A stretch of DNA of 64,000 nucleotides from Termitomyces sp. T153 (lineage: Eukaryota; Basidiomycota; Agaricomycetes; Agaricales; Lyophyllaceae): the NCBI GenBank assembly GCA_018296165.2, contig JACKQL020000040.1:1-64000 (forward strand), read 5' to 3'. Position numbers and translations under genes: made by a program. Below are positions 56,300 to 64,000 of this stretch, piece by piece. The stretch's first letter is position 1. Each line of letters opens with the position of its first letter. The notes beneath the pieces are model-generated. The model ran no database searches. It was not told the origin of the DNA and worked only from the letters and a program-made list of their open reading frames with translations.

Positions 56300-57366
56300 C
56301 AGGGAATTGCATGGTGAGGTTCTTCCAGTCGATGTTGGGGTTGACATCTTGCAGCCACAGGAGTCCGAGCATGATTGGAGTCAGCAGAGGTAGTTGGGTG
56401 ATGAGGAGCTGGGCCTGAAACTGCAGGTCATTGTCAAGGGTGAGGGTGTTATCATGGTATTGAGTGATTCTTGTCCTGGTGGGGCTTCTGTTGAAGAGTT
56501 GGAGCTCAAGGGGTTTGTCAAGGTCATTGCGCCGGAGGCCAAGTTGATTACTGACAAAGGTGCCAGAGGCGCCGCTGTCAACAAGGGTGGGGAATACCTT
56601 GGAAGAGTCATTGAGTCAGACATTGATGATGAATAACCATGTGGATCTAGAGCAGAGCTGCGGGGGAGTCTGGGAGTGGTTGATCATGGTCTCGGAGTTC
56701 TTGGAGAAGGGTGAGACATCGAAAGGTACCAGCCCGGAGTTGGTGGGGTTGTCCTGGTCAAGGCAGAGGATGAGGCTGGGCCAGTCAATGCGGAGGTTGG
56801 TGGAATGGAGCCATGAGAATCCTAAGATGACAAGGGTGGAGGAGTGTAATTTTGTGATAAGTAGTCAGAGTTCTTGCTGTCATCTGTTGGCAAAGGTCAT
56901 GGTCATTTCCAGGCAGTGTGTGATGTCTCCTGCTGGGGTAGGGTCTCCATCACAAAGTTTGAGGGGAATCAAGGCAGGGAGGCATCAGAGGGGGTGGGGA
57001 GCAAGAGCTGCCAGGGATTCATTGATGAAGTTATCAGTGGCACTGCTGTTGACTAGTGTGGGGATGGGGTTGTCAGTGAAGGAAAGAGTGGTGTGGAGGA
57101 GGAGGTTGGTGGATGAGTGGGAGGGGAGGTGTACTGGGGGGCTGTCCAGGGCAAGTATCATTGTGCAGAGAAGTGTGGCTGGGGTGGAGAAGATGTCAAG
57201 GTCTGGTCTGCAGTCTAGTGTGTCTTCAAGACCTAAACTGCTGACTCGTTTTCCATAAACTGGTAGTTACAGTCTTCTCCATCAATCATCCACATAGCGT
57301 GTCCCATCACCTGTCATTTAGAACAACTGCAAATAAAGTGTCCCTGCTCACCACATAGGATGCACA
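56300..57366 (-). pseudogene. Gypsy-D zinc knuckle and two tandem retropepsin-like domains
   Basis: A C-x2-C-x4-H-x4-C knuckle (CILCGEQGHFICSC) is encoded at 57323-57364. Protease-like domain 1 (about 57060-56766) reads TLVNSSATDNFINESL ... STLVILGFSWLHSTNLRIDW, with the active Asp changed to Asn. Domain 2 (about 56594-56300) reads TLVDSGASGTFVSNQL ... TPIMLGLLWLQDVNPNIDW, with the active site D-S-G-A-S intact. The two align over their whole length with about 470 bp spacing. Retropepsins act as dimers to process Gag-Pol; a tandem pair could be an internal dimer or a duplication. Stops occur mainly in domain 1. Confidence 0.8.
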
Positions 57367-57559
57367 CCCCCTCCTTCCATTGTTTCTCCTGCATTTCCTC
57401 TGGCATGTTGATCCATGGGCTATCCCAAATCCTATTTGTGCATAAGGCTTCTTGGTCATTGGTGGGGTCCAGAATGTCATCGTGGTCATTGGGGTTGGTG
57501 TCCAGGGGTTCCAGAGTTTCATGAAGGTCAGCAGCATTGAGCTGGGCCAGCAGACATTG

Positions 57560-59737
57560 TTCTGGGAGTCAATTGGTGCTGGTAATTCCTCGGCCTGGGG
57601 GAAAACAGGGCACAGGGTTAGCAGGGTTAGTGGGGATTGAGGATCAAATGCTGTTGGTTACTCTGGCCTGCCAGTTAGTGCTACTGGAGGCATTCCAGGG
57701 GGTCCAGGGCACCATGTTTTTGCTGCAATCTTTCCAGTAACATTGGTCAACCTGGGTAACAAGCACCTTGTACCCATCATAGGTGGTTTGCTTGGGTGCA
57801 AGGCAAAGGACATCCTTGATCCATTGAGGCAGGGCACGATGGAGGGCAAATTGGAGAGCATTGTATTTCCAGCTGGTCTCATAGGCTTCCCATTCAAATT
57901 GTACAATAAAGGTCATGAAGCGTTCATTGTCATGCATTCAGAGGTTGAAGAGATTTTCCTCCACCTCCACTATGGTGTCAAAGACGCTGAACTTACTCGA
58001 GAATTCCTGGGTGAAAGCAAGCCAATTGGAGAGCACAAGGTTGTTGGGGTCAAATCAGAGTAGCACAGTGTAATGATTGAAGGCAATACTCTGTAAATAT
58101 GACATGATGAAGGCCACTTATGAGCTCTCAAGTTGGAAGATAATCAGCTTAGCTTGGAACATAGTCAGACACTGGGTTAAAAAGATTCGCCACTTCTGGG
58201 GGTTGTGGCTGGTGAAGAGTTTAGGCTTCTGAATGTTAAGCTTACCCTCCCAGGCCAGTGTGTTGCAGGTATTGTCCTGTGAATTTTGAGCTCGGGGCAG
58301 GGGTCTGGCATTGTAGTAGTAATAGTAGTTGTTCCCATTTCCATGCTGGGGGGGGAAGGTGTCCATTGCCAGGCCCCATCCCCCAGGGGGTCCACTGTTG
58401 GGTGGCCCTCTACTGGGGGGTTGACCCACGTTGCCCAGGGCAGGCCCCAGGGCCCATCAAGGGGGTCCTCTGGGGGTGGGGGGTCTGAAATAATTGGCAT
58501 CGGTGGGAGGGTTAGGCATTGGAGCAGGCAGGGGACAAGGATGGTTGGTAAGAAAGGGTGGTCGGGGCGCCCTGGGACCTGTGGGCTGTCACAGGGGGAC
58601 TGGGGCATTGGGATGGGGTGGAGGGGCATTGACATGAGGGGCATGGAGGTTGAAGTGGGGGGGTTGGTCTCGTGGAGGTTCATTGTGTGGGGCATGCTTG
58701 TTGGCAGAGTTATCAGGCTCATCGATGTAGGAGAGAGTCTGGTTGTCATTGTCAATGTGTGGGGGCAGCTGTTGGGAGCAGGGTTTGGGGATGGCAGGCT
58801 GGTCCCAGGTCTGGAAGGCGCTAGGAACAGAGTTGGCCTGGGGGCAAGCAGAGAGGGCCAAGGTATGGGCAGCTGGTTGGTTGAACAATCCCCCCATGGG
58901 GTTAAGGTTCCTCAAGATGCTGGAGGCTGCATTGAGTTCTTCCTGCTAATGGGGAATGGAAGGCAGGGCTTCACTTTGTGCTCCGACGGGCTCCTTGTGT
59001 TGCACATGGAAGGAGCGGGCGGGGTCTAGAGGGTCTTTGAAGAGGCAGGGGTTCGGGCTGGTGTGGATTTCTTTGACCAATGCACAGAGCTTGTTCCATA
59101 AGTTATCATCAATGCCCAGGGTGCCTTGTGTAGTCTCCAGGAGGTTCCCTTGCAGATAGCGCTTGTGGAAGTCAAGGAGTCAATCTGCCCAGACTTCCAG
59201 AGTTGCAGAGGTGCTGGAGTAACCTAGGTTGGTGAGGAGGGTGCAGGTGCATCTTATGAACTCCATGAGAGAGAGGCAGAGGAAGCGGAGGACTTTGTCA
59301 CGTTGTTGGGCATAGGCTTCAACCCTTTGCTGCCTGGGAGAAGGAGGAGCTTGAGCGGGGAACGGCATATAAGGGGGGGAATAATTATCCATAGGCCCCA
59401 GAGGGGTTGGGGCTGCAGTGGGGACTGGGTACGCATAATAGTGGGTGGGGGGAAGGTAGGCGGGGTTAGGGGGTGCTGCAGAGTATCCTCTGGGGTACAT
59501 ATAGGGATTGTTGCCATTGGTAGAGAATGCGGGAGGGCAGCGCCAGCCTGGAGGTATTCCCTGGCTAATAGAGGGGGTGTAGAATGCCTGGTTGGGGTCA
59601 GGAGTCCAGTGACGAGGGACATACTGATCTGTGGGGGGGCCTGGGTAGAATGGGGCATAGGGATTTTCTGGTACTAGTCAACCATAGATGTTGGTTAGGT
59701 AGCCGGTGGGGTTGTATGTGGAGTTATATGCAGACAT
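57560..59737 (-). pseudogene. Gypsy-D gag
   Basis: Starts at ATG 59737, about 20 bp after the primer site: SAYNSTYNPTGYLTNIYG, then a stop where Arg is likely. A Pro/Tyr-rich N-terminus is followed by QRDKVLRFLCLSLMEFIR, TLLTNLGYSSTSATLEVWAD and TTQGTLGIDDNLWNKLCALV. A second Pro/Asn-rich linker leads to a capsid-like region (KLFTSHNPQKWRIFLTQCL, EWEAYETSWKYNALQFALH). Together with the knuckle at 57323 this is a Gag with an unusually long N-terminal extension. Numerous stops lie at former Arg codons. Confidence 0.8.
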
Positions 59738-59756
59738 TGAGAACAGGGTAAAGGGG

Positions 59757-59769
59757 AGTCTTGATATTA
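59757..59769 (-). promoter_or_regulatory. Gypsy-D self-priming primer-binding site
   Basis: Element-sense TAATATCAAGACT directly abuts the 5' LTR. Twelve bases (AATATCAAGACT) are exactly complementary to AGTCTTGATATT at the predicted transcript start in the same LTR (60319-60330). Confidence 0.8.
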
Positions 59770-60719
59770 TGTCAGGTTCCACTGACGACAGGGGCTCAGC
59801 TACACTGGCAAATCCTTACTAGGTGGATGCAATGTCCTGCACTTATAACCAAGCATCTGGGATTGGTGTGGAGGGACTTGCAAGGGGGAGCTAAGGGGGC
59901 AGTCCAAGCAAGTCTGGAGTGATTTGGGGACATCTAAGACCAAGTATACTAGTTGTCGAACCTGGACGGGCGCTGGAACAAGTTTGTGGGCACGCAAATA
60001 GAATGCAGGGTAAGCAGAGGCTTTGCAGTTGATGGGGGCAGAGCTGGAGTTTGACGGGAGATCACCAAGGCATGAGGGGTTCCTGGGCCAAGCAGGGAGC
60101 AAGGTCCAGAGTTGTTGTAAGAATGTTTGGGTTGTAGTGCACATGCAGAGTTTGTACTGACATTGGAGATGAAAGGAAATTAGGAAGACAAAGGAAATAT
60201 ACACAGTCAAGATGAGACAGAGATGAGGCAAGACAAGACAGAGAAAAGAGATAGATTCAAAACTAAAAATAGAGACAGTGATGAGATGAAAGACAAGACA
60301 TAGGAAACCAGTAAATGCAATATCAAGACTAAAGTACCAGGAGTTACTCTACAACTTATATACCTACTACTGGGTAGTTCCAGAGGGCAGAGGATATGGC
60401 GGCAGGCTTGACAGAACTGCATGGAGTTAACAGTTGTCAGGTGCAATCTTGGAGTGGGCTGTGGTGACATTCTGATGGGATCAGTTGGAAAGCAGATAGT
60501 TCTGGGGTCAGGGGAAGCCTTGGGAGTCCAGGGGAATTCAGGGGATGTGTCAACTGCTGCAGAGAAGGCATCAGAGTTGATCAAGGAACTGTTGGGGTTT
60601 GCTAAGGAAGTGTCAGAGTTGCCCAAAGTGGGCGCGGGGGCTGGGTGAGGGTTGGGGAGTTTGGCAGAGCATTGGGGGGGCTTGGGGTGGTGTCGGGGTC
60701 TAGGGAGCGGGTCATGACA
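59770..60719 (-). repeat. Gypsy-D 5' LTR
   Basis: 950 bp, near-identical in order to 49781-50730. Confidence 0.93.
60319..60362 (-). promoter_or_regulatory. Gypsy-D LTR promoter: TATA box and predicted start
   Basis: Element-sense TATATAAG (60355-60362) lies 32 bp before AGTCTTGATATT (60319-60330), the spacing of a TATA-driven start. The same arrangement exists in the 3' LTR and in the solo LTR (20436 and 20468). Confidence 0.7.
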
Positions 60720-61060
60720 AGTTGAGTAAATGTATCTGTGAATATGTTAGTATTAATCAAGAGGATTAAACAGAAACATGTACTCTAATCCTTCCTGTGG
60801 TCATAAGGATATATCACATGCCAGAAGCTAGAGGCTTTAGTGTTGCCCAGGCAATCAAGGAAGGGCTCTCAAATAGCAAGCACATCCCATTCCTCAGGGC
60901 TTGTGGAATTCAGCATAGCTGCTTGTGCAGTATCTGATTTGTGCATATTTTGTTGCCAGATGCAGAGGTTATTAGGGACCTTGGAGGGTCTATGGTTCAT
61001 TGTTTAGAGGAGGAGGAGCCTGCAGCACACTTCTCTCTCTGGTTTCCAGATGAAGTGAAG
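60720..61060 (-). pseudogene. LINE copy 2 endonuclease, N-terminal half
   Basis: Reads CIWQQNMHKSDTAQAAML (the Q-N of the fold), then EWDVLAIQEPFLDCLGNTKA with the catalytic Glu, a stop, and NTNIFTDTFTQL, where Gypsy-D interrupts it. It belongs with 49426-49780. Confidence 0.85.
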
Positions 61061-61229
61061 CTGAACTCATTTAGGTTCCCCATATGGTTTGGTGCACCAC
61101 TGCTTGCAGGTGTCTCCCAGAGAGTCAGCTCTGCAGTTGGGAGCTGTTGCTGACACAGGCAAAAGAGCCTTGGCTACAGCAGGGGATACAAGAGAGGCTG
61201 GAGCAGGTGTTGTGATCAGCTTCCTTGAG

Positions 61230-62734
61230 AGGGTGGTAACCCACATCAATGCATCAAGAATGGCATGCAGTCTTTGGGGGAGCATGAATAAAAATCCACA
61301 CAGTGCTTGGAAAAGGCAGAGCAATTGTGGTCCAAACTAATGTGAGCAAAGTCCAGGCCACAACTGATGCACCTGAACATGACTGCTATGCATGAAGTGG
61401 CTGAGTGACCAACACTTGTACACTTGGCACAGCAGCCATCCCCCTTGCAATCATTGCAAAAGTGACTATACTTCTGGCAGTTATTGCACCTGATTGGTTC
61501 CTGCATGTTCTTGCAGATCAACACCTGGTGTCTGTCAATGAAGATTTGCTTACATATCAGGTTATTGGCAGTCTTCAGGTCTTTGCAGGTGATCTTAAGG
61601 GATGGAACAGTTTGCCTGGGGGACCAGAGGTTAGGTTGTTTCAGCCAGAGAGCAGAGGAGATGGAGTCAGTGGTGAGGCCATTCTTGAGCTCAATGGTGC
61701 ATAGGCAGATGTAATCATCTGGGTCAACAGACTCTGTGCACACTACAAATCCTGCAATGCTGAAGGCCTTGTCCCCAAATATATTGTTGAAGGTGTCCCA
61801 TTCAACAATGGCATAGTTTTGAAACCTCAGCAGTATCCATTTGGCAAGGAACACACTGCAACTGATGAGCTTCAGTCCAATAGCATGGGTCCTGGGCATG
61901 TTGATTGATATCAACCTCACCATCCTCAGCTGCCCTGAGTACTTGGGACTTCTCATTAGGTCTTGTCCAGAAGGTCACACAGCTTGGCTGTTCCAGTGGT
62001 AGATACATTGTCAGGAGCACTGCAGGTCAGCAGGTTGATTGAATCAGTGCCATACAAGCATTGCAGAGAATCCATTGCTGCACATGTGCAGTGTTGTCTG
62101 CCAAGAGGGTGTTAGCAGGCATGGGCCTTTGGGAGGTAGTGGTGGTGGGGAGACCTGCAGAGGCCTTGGCAATCAAAGCCCAGGTAGAGGCAGCACTTGG
62201 CCATGGGAGAAAGAGAGGCACTCATGAGTTTGGAAGCCATAGCATACAGCAAGGATAAGACTTGTTCCAGAATTTCCAATGTTGCCTTGAGTGCAAGGGT
62301 TGACTCAGCATGTTTGGCCATGAGGAAGTTGGCAGTGGAGCCAAGCTTCTCCACTGTATTCCCAATGTGGGCAAGCATCTTAGTTGCAATGGCCTCCACC
62401 AGAGAGCTCAAGATGTTATCAGCTATGTTGGTGTCAAGCATGAAAGCAACAGCAATGGTGGCCTGTTTGAGGTCTGGGGTCTTGGGTTCAAGTGTGGCAG
62501 TGACCAAAATGTTAACTGTCTTGGATTGGTCATACAGTTTGGCAGCAAGGATCCAGCCTTGGTCTCCAGCCACTTACACATGTCCTGGACTGATTCAATC
62601 AGACTGGTGTCAACATCCATAAGTGATTTAAAGTTGGAGTGGGTTGGGAGAAAATGGGTGCAGTCTGGGGTTCTATCCTGGCCAGAACCACTTGTTGGAG
62701 GCCTGGATGACAATTTGGGAATAGTCATTAACAA
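61230..62734 (-). pseudogene. LINE copy 2 ORF1 (Gag-like, CCHC fingers)
   Basis: Helical N-terminal frames (62112-62734) lead, after breaks, to the open frame 61246-61956. That frame contains an RRM-like stretch (FAIVEWDTFNN-like NYAIVEWDTFNNIFGD, YICLCTIEL) and three Cys/His clusters: CNNCQKYSHFCNDC, CAKCTSVGHSATSC and CISCGLDFAHISLDHNC. ORF1 proteins of Tad-like LINEs bind element RNA and have such knuckles. The order ORF1, then endonuclease, supports a Tad/Jockey-group LINE. Three frames are needed to read it. Confidence 0.8.
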
Positions 62735-62740
62735 TGGGCT

Positions 62741-63163
62741 GGTGAAGGGGAAAATTTGGGAATAATAGAGAAGCTAGAGAGTGAGCTTAGAGACTGCAGA
62801 GAGAGCTGCTGGACTGAGGAAAGTAAAAATACATGAGCTATAACCTAAAACTACCAGGACCCCAAAAGAAGTGCTGGTGGTTCCAGTTCAAGAAGCATTG
62901 AGTTTCTATGTTGCCTCTATCCTGCTGCTATACTTGCAGTCAGCAGGTAGTAGATTTTCATGTAGAATTTATTGCCTTTGCAATTTCCATTTTGGGAGGG
63001 ATTCTTTCCTTTCCGGCACAGTTGCTGCCATAGTTCTTTGCTGACATCTGACTTAATTTTGCATCTGTTCATGTGTACTTACTTTGTATCAATGATTTGC
63101 AATTGACTCACATTCTTGGTGATTGTTCTCTTGATTCAATGATTCCCCTTGTGATATGGTATG
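62741..63163. other. Unassigned, includes the possible LINE 5' UTR
   Basis: No gene recognised; A/T-rich. A LINE 5' UTR or internal promoter may lie in 62740-62850. Confidence 0.4.
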
Positions 63164-63625
63164 GCCAGGTTGCATACAAGAAATATAAACATCTCCAAAC
63201 TCAGGATTGGCTCATAGAGTTCGCCTGAACACCAGTATATTTATTCCTTTCATATATTTATTTCCAAGACTAAGCAATAATGACTCATTGGTCATGTTGC
63301 ATGGTCCATGTGGTACAAATACCCAGAGGGCAATTGGAATGTCTCATTTTTAGGGACAAAACCATTTTTATGATTGCCCTCTAGGCATGTCTTCTCCTTG
63401 ACTGAGGGATGAAACTTTTTGAGAGTGCCTGATAGTCTTTGTGACTTGTCATAATCTATTCTCGCTACCCACCCTCATCTCCCTCTCTTATGCAACCGGG
63501 TTGGATACAAGAAACATAAACATCTCCGAACTCAGGATCGGCTCATAGAGCTCTCCTGAACACCGGTATATTCAGATTCTCTCATATATTTATTTTGCGA
63601 GACTAAGCGATAACAACTCATTGGA
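63164..63625 (+). repeat. Pair of 130-bp direct repeats, possible TRIM
   Basis: 63164-63293 and 63496-63625 are homologous throughout (ACAAGAAA-TATAAACATCTCC, ACTCAGGAT-GGCTCATAGAG, GAACACC-GTATAT, TCATATATTTATTT, GACTAAGC-ATAA, ACTCATTGG). They flank about 200 bp without a frame. The first copy has TG/CA where the second keeps CG at several sites. This could be a miniature terminal-repeat retrotransposon or two copies of a short repeat. Confidence 0.6.
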
Positions 63626-63658
63626 CATCTCTTAGACCTTGCTGAGTTAAGCTTTCTG

Positions 63659-63739
63659 ATGGTTTTGGAAAACTTCAAGTGAAAACTAACCCGCTTTTGG
63701 ATGTTTTTGCAAAACTTCAAGTGAAAACTAACCCCTGAA
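63659..63739 (+). repeat. 41-bp tandem repeat
   Basis: AAAACTTCAAGTGAAAACTA followed by ACCC occurs twice, 41 bp apart. Confidence 0.7.
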
Positions 63740-64000
63740 AGTGTCTTTGATCATGTTTGGGCAAAAGGATGTTACCATAAATGGATGGTTACCCATCACC
63801 TCCCAAAAATATTTGATGACTTGGTCACTGGACTAAAAGACCCAGTACAGTGCAACATCTGATGACAACGGTATCCAATGCTTCTCATTGCCTCGATCTT
63901 GTAAATCCGCATTCCGTAACAGCCATTCATGAATCCGGCAAGATGACATCACTCAGACAAACTACCAGTGATATTTAACCACATGTACTACACTCCTCGC
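63740..64000. other. Right edge, no gene seen
   Basis: Composition becomes more host-like with CpG present; no open frame or repeat recognised. Confidence 0.4.

Larger units (their letters stand above)
49776..60724 (-). mobile_element. Gypsy-D, 10.9-kb chromovirus with target duplication
   Basis: Complete structure at 49781-60719: 950-bp LTRs at both ends, self-complementary primer site, gag, zinc knuckle, two protease domains, RT, RNase H, integrase, chromodomain, an antisense accessory gene and a purine tract. It is flanked by perfect AGTTG repeats (49776-49780 and 60720-60724). Coding frames are decayed at CpG sites. It sits inside the endonuclease of LINE copy 2. Confidence 0.95.
46156..62740 (-). 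mobile_element. Tad-like LINE, copy 2, split by two LTR elements
   Basis: Pieces in element order: ORF1 (62734-61230), endonuclease N-terminal half (about 61060-60720), Gypsy-D insertion (60719-49781), endonuclease C-terminal half (49780-49426), Gypsy-B insertion (49425-46490), then 3' UTR (46489-46156) with a T-run on the plus strand. Most of ORF2 (RT, RNase H) is missing at the Gypsy-B junction. The 3' UTR and family match LINE copy 1. Confidence 0.85.

Noticed and set aside
56560..57258. 232-codon plus-strand frame
   Set aside because: Shadow of the Gypsy-D protease region, which has clear motifs on the minus strand.
58286..59029. 247-codon Gly/Trp-rich plus-strand frame
   Set aside because: Mirror of the Pro-rich Gypsy-D gag on the other strand; no motif and no splice signals.
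1..64000. CRISPR arrays, bacterial operons or ribosome-binding sites
   Set aside because: Spliced nuclear genes and eukaryotic transposons throughout; no regularly spaced short repeats.

Overview
The window is nuclear DNA of a filamentous basidiomycete, most likely an agaricomycete. The host genes carry short introns (about 47-60 nt) with GT-AG, and once GC-AG, borders. They encode an Nup84/Nup107 nucleoporin, a Ptc7-type phosphatase, a GH55 glucanase and a kinase of a lineage-expanded fungal type. The rest is transposon debris typical of mushrooms: chromoviruses, Tad-like LINEs, DIRS/tyrosine-recombinase elements, Helitron and mariner fragments. No species is assigned.

Two compartments are visible. 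Host islands (about 16.4-18.6 kb and 32.6-41.9 kb) keep normal CpG content. Almost everything else is strongly CpG-depleted: arginine codons have decayed to Trp, Cys, Gln, His or stop, as expected from deamination of methylated CpG (or a CpG-directed RIP-like process). Most transposon genes are therefore pseudogenes, although their domain order is readable. Family names Gypsy-A to Gypsy-D are my own labels.

Layout. 1-7091: two head-to-tail copies of chromovirus Gypsy-A. 7092-11908: Gypsy-C, minus strand, cut off by the Gypsy-A LTR. 12654-16376: a DIRS-like element (gag, RT-RNase H, tyrosine recombinase). 16686-18281: host kinase gene. 18647-20931: a second DIRS-type gag remnant, a tRNA-like SINE and a solo Gypsy-D LTR with a 5-bp target duplication. 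20937-24387: a Tad-like LINE ending in poly(A). 25.8-26.7 kb: a cluster of tRNA-derived SINE units. 28-30 kb: Helitron helicase and mariner fragments. 31-32 kb: a possible copia-type gag. 33036-41178: NUP107 (-), PTC7 (+) and a GH55 exo-1,3-beta-glucanase (-). 43.4-46.1 kb: retroelement scraps and a tyrosine-recombinase pseudogene. 46.2-62.7 kb: one minus-strand LINE split by two LTR elements, Gypsy-B (itself chimeric with a Gypsy-A piece) and a 10.9-kb Gypsy-D. 63-64 kb: a small direct-repeat element.

Main points of interest. (1) Gypsy-D, -A and -B each carry, at or within 2 nt of the 5' LTR, a primer-binding segment complementary to a segment inside their own LTR. In D and B that segment lies at the TATA-predicted transcript start. 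This is the signature of Tf1/sushi-type self-priming. (2) Gypsy-D carries an antisense, apparently spliced accessory gene (Cys/His-rich plus coiled coil) between its chromodomain and 3' LTR, and two tandem retropepsin-like domains. (3) Gypsy-B contains a 220-bp duplication bracketing a Gypsy-A 5' end, which suggests a template-switch chimera. (4) The insertion order in the 46-63 kb nest can be read, with a perfect AGTTG target duplication.
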